From NCBI GenBank assembly GCA_963778465.1, contig CAVZUK010000003.1, forward strand, positions 1 to 64,000: 64,000 nt of DNA, in the 5' to 3' direction. Every line of letters begins with the position of its first letter. The first letter of the stretch is position 1. A program made the position numbers and the translations under genes. Shown here in pieces: positions 17,258-25,322 of the stretch. This DNA comes from CAVZBW01 sp963778465 (GTDB taxonomy: Bacteria; Actinomycetota; Acidimicrobiia; Acidimicrobiales; RAAP-2). The notes below the pieces were generated by a model that had not been told where the DNA came from, did no database searches, and worked only from the letters and a program-made list of their open reading frames with translations.

Positions 17258-18262
17258 GTGGAGTGCACCGACCTGTTCGTCCGCTACGGCGCCAGGGTCG
17301 CGGTTGGCGGGCTCACCTTCCGTGCGCACCGAGGCGAGGTGCTCACGATCCTCGGCCCGAACGGCGCCGGCAAGACCACCACCGTCGAAACGCTCGAGGG
17401 CTACCGGTCACCCGACGACGGGCACGTCCGCGTCCTCGGACTCGACCCGGTCGACCAGCACCGCTGGCTGATCCCCCGGATGGGCGTCATGCTGCAGGGG
17501 GGCGGTGTCTACCCCATGCTCTCCCCCCGTCAGGCCCTCGACCTCTTCGCCAGCTACTACGAGGAGCCCGAGCCCACCGACGCGCTCTTGGAGCGCGTCG
17601 ACCTGCGGGCGGTGGCCCAGACCCCGTGGCGGCATCTCTCGGGCGGCGAGCAGCAGCGCCTCTCGCTGGCCTTGGCCCTCATCGGGCGCCCGGAGGTCCT
17701 GCTGCTCGACGAGCCCACCTCGGGTGTCGACCCCCACGGAAGGGCGGCCATCCGCCAGGTCATCGCCGACTTGAAGGCTCGGGACGCCTGCGTGGTCCTC
17801 ACGACCCACGAGCTGGGCGAGGCCGAGCGACTGTCCGACCGCGTCGTCATCCTGCGGGACGGAACGCTCGTGGCCGAGGGAAGTCCCCGGGAGCTGGCGT
17901 CGGCGGCCGGCAGGGAGACGCTGCGCTTCGTGGCCGAGCCCCGCCTCGACCTCGACTCGCTCTCCGCCGAGCTCGGGGCGACCGTCGTCGAGGAGCGGCC
18001 CGGCGAGTACCGGGTGGAGACGGCCCCGACGCCGCACATCTCGGCGTCGTTGACCGCGTGGTTGGCGCAGCGGGACGTCGGCCTCACCGAGCTCCGGACG
18101 GTCCGCTCGCTCGAGGAGGTGTACCTCTCCCTGGTGGGCGAGAGCGAGGAGGACCAGGAGGGCGACGGAGGAGCCGGCACCGATGAGGTGGGCGAGGAGA
18201 GGGCGAGGACGGAGAAGTCCCTCCTGTCGGGTCGGAGACCACCGCGTCGGGGACACCGGTGA
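17258..18262 (+). CDS. ABC transporter ATP-binding protein (ABC-2 exporter type)
   Basis: A 334-residue ATPase subunit. Walker A ILGPNGAGKTTTVE, signature LSGGEQQRLSLAL, Walker B LLLDEPTSGVDPHG and the H-loop LTTHELGEAE are intact. A C-terminal domain of about 100 residues is usual for DrrA/CcmA-like exporters. The final 40 residues are charged and probably disordered. The GTG start is the only good initiation codon after the preceding in-frame stop. It overlaps the permease gene by 4 bp. In mycobacteria a similar exporter is encoded next to the heme A synthase gene, so this linkage may be conserved. Confidence 0.92.
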   Translation: MECTDLFVRYGARVAVGGLTFRAHRGEVLTILGPNGAGKTTTVETLEGYRSPDDGHVRVLGLDPVDQHRWLIPRMGVMLQGGGVYPMLSPRQALDLFASYYEEPEPTDALLERVDLRAVAQTPWRHLSGGEQQRLSLALALIGRPEVLLLDEPTSGVDPHGRAAIRQVIADLKARDACVVLTTHELGEAERLSDRVVILRDGTLVAEGSPRELASAAGRETLRFVAEPRLDLDSLSAELGATVVEERPGEYRVETAPTPHISASLTAWLAQRDVGLTELRTVRSLEEVYLSLVGESEEDQEGDGGAGTDEVGEERARTEKSLLSGRRPPRRGHR

Positions 18263-18987
18263 GGGCGCTCGTCGCGCAGACCCGGGCCGAGACCTGGATG
18301 ACCTTGCGACGCGGGGAGACGTTGCTGCTCGTGGTGGGCATCCCGGTGCTCTTCCTGGTCTTCTTCTCGCTGGTGCACGTGTTGCCCACCGGCGACCAGC
18401 AGGCGGTGAGCTTCCTCGTGCCCGGCATCCTCGCCCTGGCCGTCATGTCGACCGCCATGGTCTCGCTCGGGATCGCGACCGGCTTCGAGCGCGGCTACGG
18501 CGTGCTCAAGCGGCTGGGCTCGACGCCGCTCGGGCGCCCCCGCCTCCTCACCGCGAAGATCACCATGATCCTGCTCGTCGAGGTCGTCCAGGCGGCCGTG
18601 CTCATTCCCGTCGGGATCGGCCTCGGGTGGAGCGCCGCCGACGGTGCGGAAGGCGGCCAGGCCCTTGGCGTGGCCCTCCTCGCCACGGTCGCCTTCGCCG
18701 GGATCGGGCTCCTGCTCGCCGGAGTGCTGCGGGCGGAGGTCAACCTGGCCGCCGCCAACGGCCTCTACCTCGTCCTGCTGCTGCTCGGGGGCATGATCGT
18801 GCCCCTCTACAAGCTCCCCTCGGGACTGGCGACCTTTGCCCGATTGTTGCCGGCGGCCGCGCTGTCCGACGGATTGCACGCCTCGCTCGGTCGCGGCGCG
18901 CCCGTTCCCGTACACGCGTGGGTCGTCCTCGCCGTCTGGGCCGTCGCCGCGCCGATCGCCGCGATGCTCACGTTCCGCTGGGACTGA
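18259..18987 (+). CDS. ABC-2 type transporter permease
   Basis: A 242-residue membrane subunit with six hydrophobic helices: about residues 23-43, 55-75, 100-122, 135-155, 163-185 and 215-237. The segment GFERGYGVLKRLGSTPLGRPRLL between helices 2 and 3 is the conserved amphipathic loop of ABC-2 permeases (DrrB-like). The GTG start lies within the last codons of the ATPase gene (GTGA), so the two are translationally coupled and form one exporter. The substrate is unknown. Confidence 0.9.
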   Translation: MRALVAQTRAETWMTLRRGETLLLVVGIPVLFLVFFSLVHVLPTGDQQAVSFLVPGILALAVMSTAMVSLGIATGFERGYGVLKRLGSTPLGRPRLLTAKITMILLVEVVQAAVLIPVGIGLGWSAADGAEGGQALGVALLATVAFAGIGLLLAGVLRAEVNLAAANGLYLVLLLLGGMIVPLYKLPSGLATFARLLPAAALSDGLHASLGRGAPVPVHAWVVLAVWAVAAPIAAMLTFRWD

Positions 18988-18994
18988 CTCGGGC

Positions 18995-19693
18995 TCAGCT
19001 CGAACGCAGGAGCTTGCGCTGCCACGCCGTGAACTGTGCGGGCGTGATGGCCCCGTAGTGGATGCCGGCGATGGTCCCGTCGGCACGGACGAAGACCGCC
19101 TCGGGCAGACCGGTGAACCCGAACTTCCCGTTGGTCACCGAGTAGTCGCCGTCCCGGCCGACCGGAAAGCTCACCCCGCTGCGCTGCACGAAGGCCAGCG
19201 CCGACGAAGGAGGGTCGCTGCCGTCCACCCCGACCAGCCGGACCGCCGCGAGCCTGCTCCTGATCCCGTGCTCCTGGGAGTAGACGTGGGCGATCCCCGG
19301 GATCTCGGTCTGGCAGGGCACGCACCAGCTCGCGAAGAAGAGCAGCACCGCCGGCGTGCCGTTTCCCCCACCGTCGGTGGGGATCCCCACCCCGGCGCCG
19401 CCCTCGAGCGAGGCCAGCGAGAAGGTCGGCACCGGATCCCCCGCCTGGGGACGACCGCTGCTCCCGTTGCTCGAACCCCGGGAGGTGAAGAGGCCGACGC
19501 CCAGCAGCGCCGCCACGACGATGCCGATCCCGAGGAAGAGGAGGCTCCGCCGAAGCGACGGGCGGCGGCGGTCCTGCTGCTGCCCATCGTCCGGTGCGGC
19601 TCGGTCCGCGGGGCGATCCTGCGGGGGCGGGGCCTGGTCCGTCGTGAGCTGAGGTCCTCCCCCGCCCGAATCAGTGGAAGCGGATGAGGACAT
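18995..19693 (-). CDS. membrane-anchored TlpA/ResA-type thioredoxin
   Basis: A 232-residue protein with a charged cytoplasmic N-terminus, one membrane anchor (about residues 51-71, LLFLGIGIVVAALLGVGLF) and an extracytoplasmic thioredoxin domain with active site FFASWCVPCQTEIPG and the cis-proline loop GFTGLPEAVFV. Such proteins reduce disulfides in apocytochromes or cytochrome oxidase subunits. The start overlaps the end of ctaB by 23 bp, so it is in the heme O/A operon, which supports a role in oxidase maturation (inference). Confidence 0.88.
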   Translation of the reverse strand: MSSSASTDSGGGGPQLTTDQAPPPQDRPADRAAPDDGQQQDRRRPSLRRSLLFLGIGIVVAALLGVGLFTSRGSSNGSSGRPQAGDPVPTFSLASLEGGAGVGIPTDGGGNGTPAVLLFFASWCVPCQTEIPGIAHVYSQEHGIRSRLAAVRLVGVDGSDPPSSALAFVQRSGVSFPVGRDGDYSVTNGKFGFTGLPEAVFVRADGTIAGIHYGAITPAQFTAWQRKLLRSS

Positions 19694-20591
19694 CGCAGGC
19701 CATGACCACGAACAGCAGCGTCAGGTAGGTGATGGAGTAGCCGAAGAGGCGCATCGCCTCGCGGGAGGTTGCCCTCCCCCGCTCCGCCAACCACCACAGC
19801 CGCACCGCCATGGCCAGGAACACGGCGCCGAGCACCGCCGCCCCGGCCACGTAGAGGGCGCCCAGGTCGGCGACGGGCGCGAGGGCGAGCGAGATGGCCA
19901 CCAGGACCGCCGTGTACACGACGATCTGGCGGGTCGTCCGCTCCAGGGTGGCCACGACGGGCAACATCGGCACCCTGGCGGCCTCGTAGTCGTCCCGGTA
20001 GCGGACGGCCAGGGCCCAGAAGTGGGGTGGGGTCCAGACGAAGATGACGGCGAAGAGGAGAACGGGCGTCCAGGACAGGCCGCCCGTCACGGCGGCCCAT
20101 CCCACGAGCACGGGCACCGCCCCCGCCGCGCCGCCGATCACGATGTTCTGGCTGGAGCGCCTCTTGAGCCACACCGTGTAGACGCCGATGTAAAAGGCGG
20201 TGGCGGCGATCGCCAGGACCGCCGAGAGGGTGTTGACCCAGATCGAGAGCTCGACGAAGGCGACCACCTCGAGCGAGAGGGCGAAGACCAGCGCCGCCTG
20301 GGGGGTCACCTGTCCCGTCACGAGCGGCCGGTTCTTCGTCCGGCGCATCAGCCGGTCGATGTCCCGGTCGATGACCATGTTGAGCGCGTTGGCGCCGCCC
20401 GCCGCAAGGGACCCTCCGACCAGCGTGGCGACGATGAGGCCCAGCGAGGGCAGGCCGCGTGCCGCCACCACCATGGTCGGCAGGGTGGTGACCAGGAGTA
20501 ATTCGATGATGCGGGGCTTGGTCAGCGCGAGGTACGCAGCCACCCGCTCGACCGGTCTCGCCCGCTGGAGGGTCTCGGCCCGAAGGGACAT
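19671..20591 (-). CDS. ctaB: protoheme IX farnesyltransferase (heme O synthase)
   Basis: A 306-residue UbiA-family prenyltransferase with about nine membrane helices that adds a farnesyl group to heme B to make heme O. The first Asp-rich motif NMVIDRDIDRLMRRTKNRP lies near residue 85 and the second conserved loop VWTPPHFWALAVRYRDDY near 205; both are CtaB hallmarks. I chose the ATG giving MSLRAETLQ, because the upstream extension is not family-like. It is divergent from ctaA across about 95 bp, which should hold both promoters. Confidence 0.95.
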   Translation of the reverse strand: MSLRAETLQRARPVERVAAYLALTKPRIIELLLVTTLPTMVVAARGLPSLGLIVATLVGGSLAAGGANALNMVIDRDIDRLMRRTKNRPLVTGQVTPQAALVFALSLEVVAFVELSIWVNTLSAVLAIAATAFYIGVYTVWLKRRSSQNIVIGGAAGAVPVLVGWAAVTGGLSWTPVLLFAVIFVWTPPHFWALAVRYRDDYEAARVPMLPVVATLERTTRQIVVYTAVLVAISLALAPVADLGALYVAGAAVLGAVFLAMAVRLWWLAERGRATSREAMRLFGYSITYLTLLFVVMACDVLIRFH

Positions 20592-20685
20592 GGCGATCTC
20601 GCAGCCTACGACCCCAGCGCCCCTCTCCACCAGACGGGACGCCGGACCCGGCCCGCATCCGGAGGGCCTCCGGGCGGTCGGTACG

Positions 20686-21741
20686 ATGCCGCCAGTGGCT
20701 CTTGCGGCACCTCAAGGCACGGCGGACGTAACCGGTCCCTCCCGGCGGAGGCTCCCGAGGGTGTCTCCCGACCACTTCCGCAAGCTCGCGACGGTGGCGC
20801 TGGCGGTCACGGTGCTGATCGTCGCCACCGGAGCGCTGGTCCGTCTCACGGGCTCGGGCCTCGGGTGCCCCGACTGGCCGAGCTGCTACGGCACCCGCTT
20901 CACCGCTCAGGTCTCGTTCCACCCCATGGTGGAGTTCGGGAACCGCCTGGTGACGGTGCTCGTGACGATCGTCGTCGGCGTGACCCTGGTCGCCTCGCTG
21001 CTGCGCACCCCGAGGCGGCGCGACCTGTGCTGGCTGTCGCTCGGCCTGGTCGGCGGCGTGCTCGCCCAGGCGGTGCTCGGGGGGATCGTCGTCTACACCA
21101 AGCTCAACCCCTACCTGGTGATGGTCCACTTCCTGGCGTCGATGCTGCTCGTGGCCAACGCCGTGGTGCTCGTCCACCGGTCGTCACGGGACTACCGCCC
21201 GGGGTCGGGAAACCTCCTCGTGGCGGCGCCCATCCTGTGGCTCTCGAGGGGGATGCTCTGCCTCCTCACCGTGGTACTGGCGGCGGGGACCGCCACCACC
21301 GGAGCCGGCCCTCACGCCGGCGACGCCGCCGGCCAGCAGGTGGCCAAGCGCATACCCATCGCCCTGAGGGACATGGCGGAGCTCCATTCGAGCCTCGCCC
21401 TCCTGCTCGTCGGGCTCACGCTGGCGCTCGTCGTCACGCTCCACGCCATCGACGTCCCCGAGCGCGTGCGCCGGGGGGGCCGAATACTGATCGCCGTCAT
21501 GGTCGCCCAGGCGGCGGTCGGCTATTCGCAGTACTTCACGCACCTGCCCGCCGCGCTCGTGGAGATCCATGTCATCGGCGCCACCGCGCTGGTCGCGGGA
21601 GCGGTGGAGTTCCACCTCCGGCTCACCCGTCATCCCGCCGAGACGCCGGTGGTAGCGTCCGTGAGCTGGGCGGGGACGACGACCCCGACCACCGGCCCCC
21701 ATCGTCCAGCGGCCCAGGACGCCGCCCTTTCAAGGCGGTAA
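20686..21741 (+). CDS. ctaA: heme A synthase (CtaA/COX15 family)
   Basis: A 351-residue membrane enzyme that oxidises heme O to heme A. The N-terminal loop TGSGLGCPDWPSCYG is the CtaA signature, with its two cysteines near residues 60-65. Heme-ligand histidines are likely in FHPMVEFGNR, VMVHFLASM, AELHSSLAL and LVEIHVIGA, and eight hydrophobic helices alternate. The ATG used here could also be the GTG three codons later. The frame stays open into the following tRNA-Glu gene and stops inside it, so the last 15 or so codons are shared with the tRNA. Confidence 0.92.
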   Translation: MPPVALAAPQGTADVTGPSRRRLPRVSPDHFRKLATVALAVTVLIVATGALVRLTGSGLGCPDWPSCYGTRFTAQVSFHPMVEFGNRLVTVLVTIVVGVTLVASLLRTPRRRDLCWLSLGLVGGVLAQAVLGGIVVYTKLNPYLVMVHFLASMLLVANAVVLVHRSSRDYRPGSGNLLVAAPILWLSRGMLCLLTVVLAAGTATTGAGPHAGDAAGQQVAKRIPIALRDMAELHSSLALLLVGLTLALVVTLHAIDVPERVRRGGRILIAVMVAQAAVGYSQYFTHLPAALVEIHVIGATALVAGAVEFHLRLTRHPAETPVVASVSWAGTTTPTTGPHRPAAQDAALSRR

Positions 21742-21767
21742 CACGGGTTCGAATCCCGTTGGGGGTG
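21695..21767 (+). tRNA. tRNA-Glu (TTC)
   Basis: Complete cloverleaf: acceptor GCCCCCA paired with TGGGGGT (one G-T pair), D stem GTCC/GGAC, anticodon stem CCGCC/GGCGG around loop CTTTCAA (anticodon TTC), T arm ACGGG-TTCGAAT-CCCGT, discriminator G, no encoded CCA. Its 5' two-thirds lies inside the ctaA reading frame, which stops at 21739-21741. Insertion-sequence-like DNA begins seven bases after its 3' end. Confidence 0.95.
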
Positions 21768-21773
21768 CTGTGT

Positions 21774-21925
21774 GATGTCTCGAGACATCGGAGACGGATG
21801 TGTCAAGACATCGTAGACCGCCTCTCAAGGACTCACGGGATCCTCTGGTAGTCCTTCGTCGGATCGAGGACGAGTCGCCGCAGAGGTGAGCCGTCGAGGC
21901 CCACGATCTCGGGGTTTCGAAGGCC
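21774..21925 (-). mobile_element. insertion-sequence end with transposase C-terminal remnant
   Basis: Right after tRNA-Glu lies a perfect 16-bp palindrome GATGTCTCGAGACATC (21774-21789), and a near-copy GATGTGTCAAGACATC follows at 21798-21813. On the reverse strand a short open stretch ending at 21833 reads IVGLDGSPLRRLVLDPTKDY, which resembles the extreme C-terminus of IS481/IS3-type DDE transposases (L-T-L-D-P-x-R-D-Y-Q). The rest of the transposase is absent. I infer the end of an IS that has been truncated on the other side; the family name is tentative. Confidence 0.55.
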
Positions 21926-22051
21926 CGCACGGACGCCGAGACGCTGGCAGCGCCATGGCGCTCGCGCTGCGCGTGACGCGCAGTAGTCGTCGCATGCGGT
22001 TTTCGGGGCTACCCACGTTCCCATGAGCACGGCCAGGGTCGGCGGCCGCCG

Positions 22052-22372
22052 CTAAGGCTGCGGCGGCACCTGGTAGCACGCCTCTGTTGCCTGTGAGAGC
22101 GCCTCCTGGATGGCTGACCTTTTCCAGAGCCCATTCGTCAGTTCCTGACGTGCTGCAACGGAGGCATGGGCGCGGACCCACGCCGCCATGCACGCGTCTG
22201 GATGTGACGCTCCTCCCGAGGAAGTCCCCCAGCTGATCGCCGCGACGGCGATCAGAACGCCGGCCACGATCGCCGACCCCACCCGGACGAGCCCTTTGAT
22301 TGCGTTGGATCCCCGGCGCGAAATCTGCGAGACATTCGAGCCAACTGACCGGATGGCTACTCGCCCAAGCAC
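22052..22372 (-). CDS. hypothetical small membrane or secreted protein
   Basis: A 106-residue protein I do not recognise. It has a basic N-terminus, one hydrophobic segment at about residues 32-50 (VGSAIVAGVLIAVAAISW), and a polar C-terminal part with two cysteines (HPDACMAAW and EACYQVP) that could form a disulfide outside the cell. The GTG start lacks a good ribosome-binding site. It lies in the island-like stretch between the IS end and a decayed kinase, so it may be a recently acquired or non-functional gene. Confidence 0.45.
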   Translation of the reverse strand: MLGRVAIRSVGSNVSQISRRGSNAIKGLVRVGSAIVAGVLIAVAAISWGTSSGGASHPDACMAAWVRAHASVAARQELTNGLWKRSAIQEALSQATEACYQVPPQP

Positions 22373-22430
22373 TTCCGGTAAGTGTGAAAGCCCCAGTTGT
22401 GCGATGAAACCCTTGCGTCTCGAATCCTGA

Positions 22431-22473
22431 GTCCCTCTTAAGCCGACCTGAGCCGACCTTCAGTAAGAGGGAC
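22431..22473. repeat. 10-bp perfect inverted repeat with internal direct repeat
   Basis: GTCCCTCTTA (22431-22440) is matched by its exact complement TAAGAGGGAC (22464-22473). The 23-base spacer contains two copies of AGCCGACCT in tandem. It lies between the small membrane protein gene and the kinase remnant. It could fold as a terminator for the reverse-strand kinase remnant or mark a recombination junction. Confidence 0.6.
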
Positions 22474-22515
22474 GCACGGTTGTATGGGGGCCCCATCGAT
22501 GGGCCGGCGAATGAG

Positions 22516-22778
22516 TCAGTCGGGCACGGGCAGGCGCATGTAGAGGACGCCCCATGAGGTTCCACCGCTTCCACCCAGACCTCACCCTGTTACGTCTTGA
22601 CCAGCTCAGAGGCAATGATGAGGCCAAGCCCACCCGATCCGTGGTGACCCCGTACGGTGTCGACCCCTCGTGAAGCGCTCGAAGACGTCCTCGCGCAGCG
22701 ACTCTGGAATGCCTCGACCATCGTCGGCAGCCGACAGCGTGACCTGTCGGTCCACCACTCGTAGCGAGTAGGAGACGC
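22516..22778 (-). pseudogene. decayed C-terminal ATPase domain of a sensor histidine kinase
   Basis: Three reading frames must be joined to recover a histidine-kinase ATPase domain: a first piece with LSAADDGRGIPESLREDVF and ERFTRG (G1 and F boxes), a second with GHHGSGGLGLIIASELVK (G2 box), then GEVWVEAVEPHGAS and a last piece YMRLPVPD before the stop. No H-box or N-terminal part is present upstream. At least three frame changes in about 260 bp and loss of the 5' end mark it as a relic. It is part of the disturbed region behind tRNA-Glu. Confidence 0.75.
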
Positions 22779-22834
22779 ACCTCCGGGCGCGCGCCTATCG
22801 ACGGTGCTCAGCCGTTGATCCAGAACGGTGGGCA

Positions 22835-23473
22835 TCACCCCTCTTCGACTTGGGTCACCACCTCTTCCTGCTCGAACCGCCTGTCCGGCACGAACCACAC
22901 CACGGCGACGAGTGCGTACAGCCCGTAAGAAATGTACGGACTCACGAAGGCCAACCCAATCGCGAGACCGTAGAGAACGAGCGAAAGCTTGCCCTTCGTG
23001 TCGCGACCCACGGCTCGCGCCACCGACGAGTCCCGCCCGTTCGATCGGATGATGACGCCCACGAGGATCGTGAAGGCGACGGCGGAGCCGAAGGCAACGA
23101 CACCATAGGTGGCCGCCGGCAGCTGGGCGTCATAGGAGCTCCCGACCCATTCCGTGACCACCGGGACCAGCGACAGCCAGAAGAGCAGGTGGAGGTTCGC
23201 CCACATCACTCCGCCACTGATCCGATGCGTCGCTCGAAGGAGATGATGGTGGTTGTTCCAATAGATACCCACGAAGGTGAAGCTGAGGATGTAGACGAGC
23301 AGTTCCGGGACGCGGTGACGGAGTGCCGCATAGCTCGTGCCGGCGGGTGGGCGAAGGCTCAAAGCAGTGATCGTGATGATCACGGCCATCACGCCGTCGC
23401 TGAAGGCTTCCAGCCTGCTCGTTCCGAGGAATGCCAGCCGGCGCCCCGCTGACGGTTCAGGTTGCTTCATCAT
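22835..23473 (-). CDS. TMEM175-family potassium channel protein
   Basis: A 212-residue membrane protein with six predicted helices. The first carries RLEAFSDGVMAVIITI, the R-x3-F-S-D signature of bacterial TMEM175 (DUF1211) proteins, which form potassium-permeable channels. IYWNNHHHLL follows helix 2. GGAGGG directly precedes two adjacent ATGs; I used the first, though the second (23470) has better spacing. The longer N-terminus has no family support. The gene is intact even though it lies between a kinase relic and non-coding sequence. Confidence 0.88.
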   Translation of the reverse strand: MMKQPEPSAGRRLAFLGTSRLEAFSDGVMAVIITITALSLRPPAGTSYAALRHRVPELLVYILSFTFVGIYWNNHHHLLRATHRISGGVMWANLHLLFWLSLVPVVTEWVGSSYDAQLPAATYGVVAFGSAVAFTILVGVIIRSNGRDSSVARAVGRDTKGKLSLVLYGLAIGLAFVSPYISYGLYALVAVVWFVPDRRFEQEEVVTQVEEG

Positions 23474-24191
23474 CCCTCCGTGAGGGCGCACACGGGGCCC
23501 AGTTCCAGCATGAGGGACAAAAGCGGCCGGACGCAACCGACCGCGGTGTCCTCGGCTGTCTGCTCATCGAATGACGGCGTCTTGGTGGATTGTCCCTGTC
23601 CCTAACTCCTCCGGAGCCACCACCCGAGGATACGCATCTGGCTACCCGCAGCCTCAGGGGTGAGCGACATTCCGCCGTTCCGACCGCCAAGGCCGCACGG
23701 CGCCATTCCATCCGTCCAGCAACCAAGTCGACGTCCGCTTCGCCTTCCCGACACGTTCGCTTTGGGCGCTTCGCCAGAGTCGCCGTAGCGAATCTCCGAC
23801 GAGACCCTGGTGTGCACCGCCCCTCTTGCGACGCCATGCAAGGAGCGCGTCCTTACGTGGGTGAGATAACCGAACCCAGTTTGCTGACCCCGCTACCCGT
23901 CGACGTTGCACTGCCATGTCGGCATGCCTTCCGACCAAAAGTCGTTGCCAACTGGTTGCAGCACCGCCGACACGAGCGTGCGCACAAGAGGATCCAGCAA
24001 CCAACTTGCTCCTCCCCCCACCACTAGATGGTCGCTCCACTCCAACTCTTCGGGTCGGCACAGGAACTTGCGGTCTCGATGTTGGCAACATCCCGACGTG
24101 ATCTGGCGGTCGGCGTTCGAGGGATTCGATCCCTCCAGTGTTTCCGCGCACGATATGCTAAGTCGTACCGCCGCTCCGAGGGGGGCTTCTC
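23474..24191. other. 718-bp stretch with no supportable gene
   Basis: Several open frames of 60-165 codons exist on both strands, but none has family-like features, a credible start site or consistent codon use. Base composition looks lower in GC than the flanks. At 24115-24135 a short inverted repeat GAGGG-ATTCGAT-CCCTC resembles a tRNA T arm, but no other tRNA part is present. I regard this as degraded or foreign DNA inside the island-like region. Its last part must hold the promoter of the two-gene module that starts at 24192. Confidence 0.6.
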
Positions 24192-24683
24192 GTGTCCGGT
24201 ACAGCCCAGCCGACTCAAATGGCTCCAGGTGATGTGGACGAGCCTTATACGCACTCCATGCCACCTTGGGCAAGCGAGGTCCTGGCGCACGCATCCTTTC
24301 TTCGATCACAGGCCTCACTCGCAGTGGCTCCCGAGGATTACAACGACGTTGTGGCCCCGATGTCTCGGGCAGAGACGCTCGTCTGGACTCGGCCGAGGTG
24401 GGTCTTACCTCGGCGGGTCCTTGAATGGTGGTCGGGTGGCCGGATCGAACTCGCGTGGAGCTTCTTGCATGAGGCCGACCTCCTCCTCGTCTCATTGGCT
24501 CGACCCGACTACATCCGGAACCAAGCGCTTGAGCACGCCCGATTCGAGTCGGCCGCTCTTGACCCGGCCGATCCAGTTCGTCGGCGTTTGATCGACATGT
24601 CGGACAAACTGCCCACGCCGGATGATCCTTCGACCAAAACAACCACGCCGACTCCCGACGAGCCGACCGAGGGCGTGGGCTGA
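24192..24683 (+). CDS. conserved-looking hypothetical protein, first gene of a two-gene module
   Basis: A 163-residue soluble protein of unknown function. The middle reads WWSGGRIELAWSFLHEADLL, a helix with a W-W-x-G-G/T-x3-E-x-A-W-x2-L-H-x-A pattern that I associate from memory with uncharacterised actinobacterial proteins encoded beside a multi-helix membrane protein. The C-terminal 35 residues are Pro/Thr-rich and disordered. It starts with GTG after a purine-rich GAGGGGGG. The next gene begins 5 bp after its stop, so the two are co-transcribed. Confidence 0.68.
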   Translation: MSGTAQPTQMAPGDVDEPYTHSMPPWASEVLAHASFLRSQASLAVAPEDYNDVVAPMSRAETLVWTRPRWVLPRRVLEWWSGGRIELAWSFLHEADLLLVSLARPDYIRNQALEHARFESAALDPADPVRRRLIDMSDKLPTPDDPSTKTTTPTPDEPTEGVG

Positions 24684-24688
24684 CCGAC

Positions 24689-25267
24689 ATGTCAACCCAG
24701 CCTGGATCACTTCCCATCCCCCCGGCAGCGCCTACGACGCTGAAGACCGCTATCTATGCTGCGCTCCGACAGGCGTTCGACCGTAGCGATCAATTCCACC
24801 GGGATCTACGGGCCCTCCGAAACCGCATCGTCGTCATCTCTTTGATCACGATCATGATCGACGCCGGAATTGTTGTACTCCAAGTGTTTCTGCCAAAGGC
24901 CCCGATCCTCTACACACAGATGCCGCATCTCTCACTTGCAAGATGGCAGGTGGTATTGCTCGTCATGGTGTTCGGCTGTGTCGGGGCGCTCCTGTCGGCT
25001 ATCCCGGCGATGGCTGCCATACCGAGGGTCTCCAGTCCATTCAACGTCCCGCTTCAACAAGGACTGCTGAAGCTCATCGCTGGCAGCCTCACCGCGTTCG
25101 TTGGCGTGCTGTTGGCCGGCTCTACCACCGGCATCACCACCGGCTTCACCAGCCTTCCCGCCATGCTGGCCGCTTCTGCCGCATTTGGTGCCGGACAACA
25201 GGTCGTCACACAGTTCCTGGACCGCCGGGCGGGTCAAATCGCAAGTGGTGCACCTCACTCCACGTGA
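24689..25267 (+). CDS. four-helix membrane protein, second gene of a two-gene module
   Basis: A 192-residue protein with a cytoplasmic N-terminus of about 45 residues (including RNRIVVISLI at the membrane edge) and four hydrophobic helices at about 46-66, 90-112, 130-150 and 155-180. The third and fourth helices carry LLKLIAGSLTAFVGVLL and AAFGAGQQVVTQFLDRRA. I associate the L-K-L-x-x-G-x-L-T-A and G-x-x-Q-Q-x-x-T-x-x-D-x-R-A pattern with a family of actinobacterial membrane proteins of unknown role that pair with a soluble partner. Possible roles include a sensor or a membrane effector; none is shown. Confidence 0.72.
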   Translation: MSTQPGSLPIPPAAPTTLKTAIYAALRQAFDRSDQFHRDLRALRNRIVVISLITIMIDAGIVVLQVFLPKAPILYTQMPHLSLARWQVVLLVMVFGCVGALLSAIPAMAAIPRVSSPFNVPLQQGLLKLIAGSLTAFVGVLLAGSTTGITTGFTSLPAMLAASAAFGAGQQVVTQFLDRRAGQIASGAPHST

Positions 25268-25322
25268 CACGTCGGTAGATGGGTGGTGCTCTACCAACCC
25301 AGCACGTCTCGCCCAGCCTCGG

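Noticed and set aside
24100..24150. T-arm-like inverted repeat GAGGG-ATTCGAT-CCCTC as a tRNA gene or attachment site
   Set aside because: No acceptor, D or anticodon arm could be matched on either strand.
23590..24151. Several open frames of 79-165 codons on both strands in the gap after the TMEM175 gene
   Set aside because: No family features, poor starts, mutually overlapping frames and inconsistent composition.
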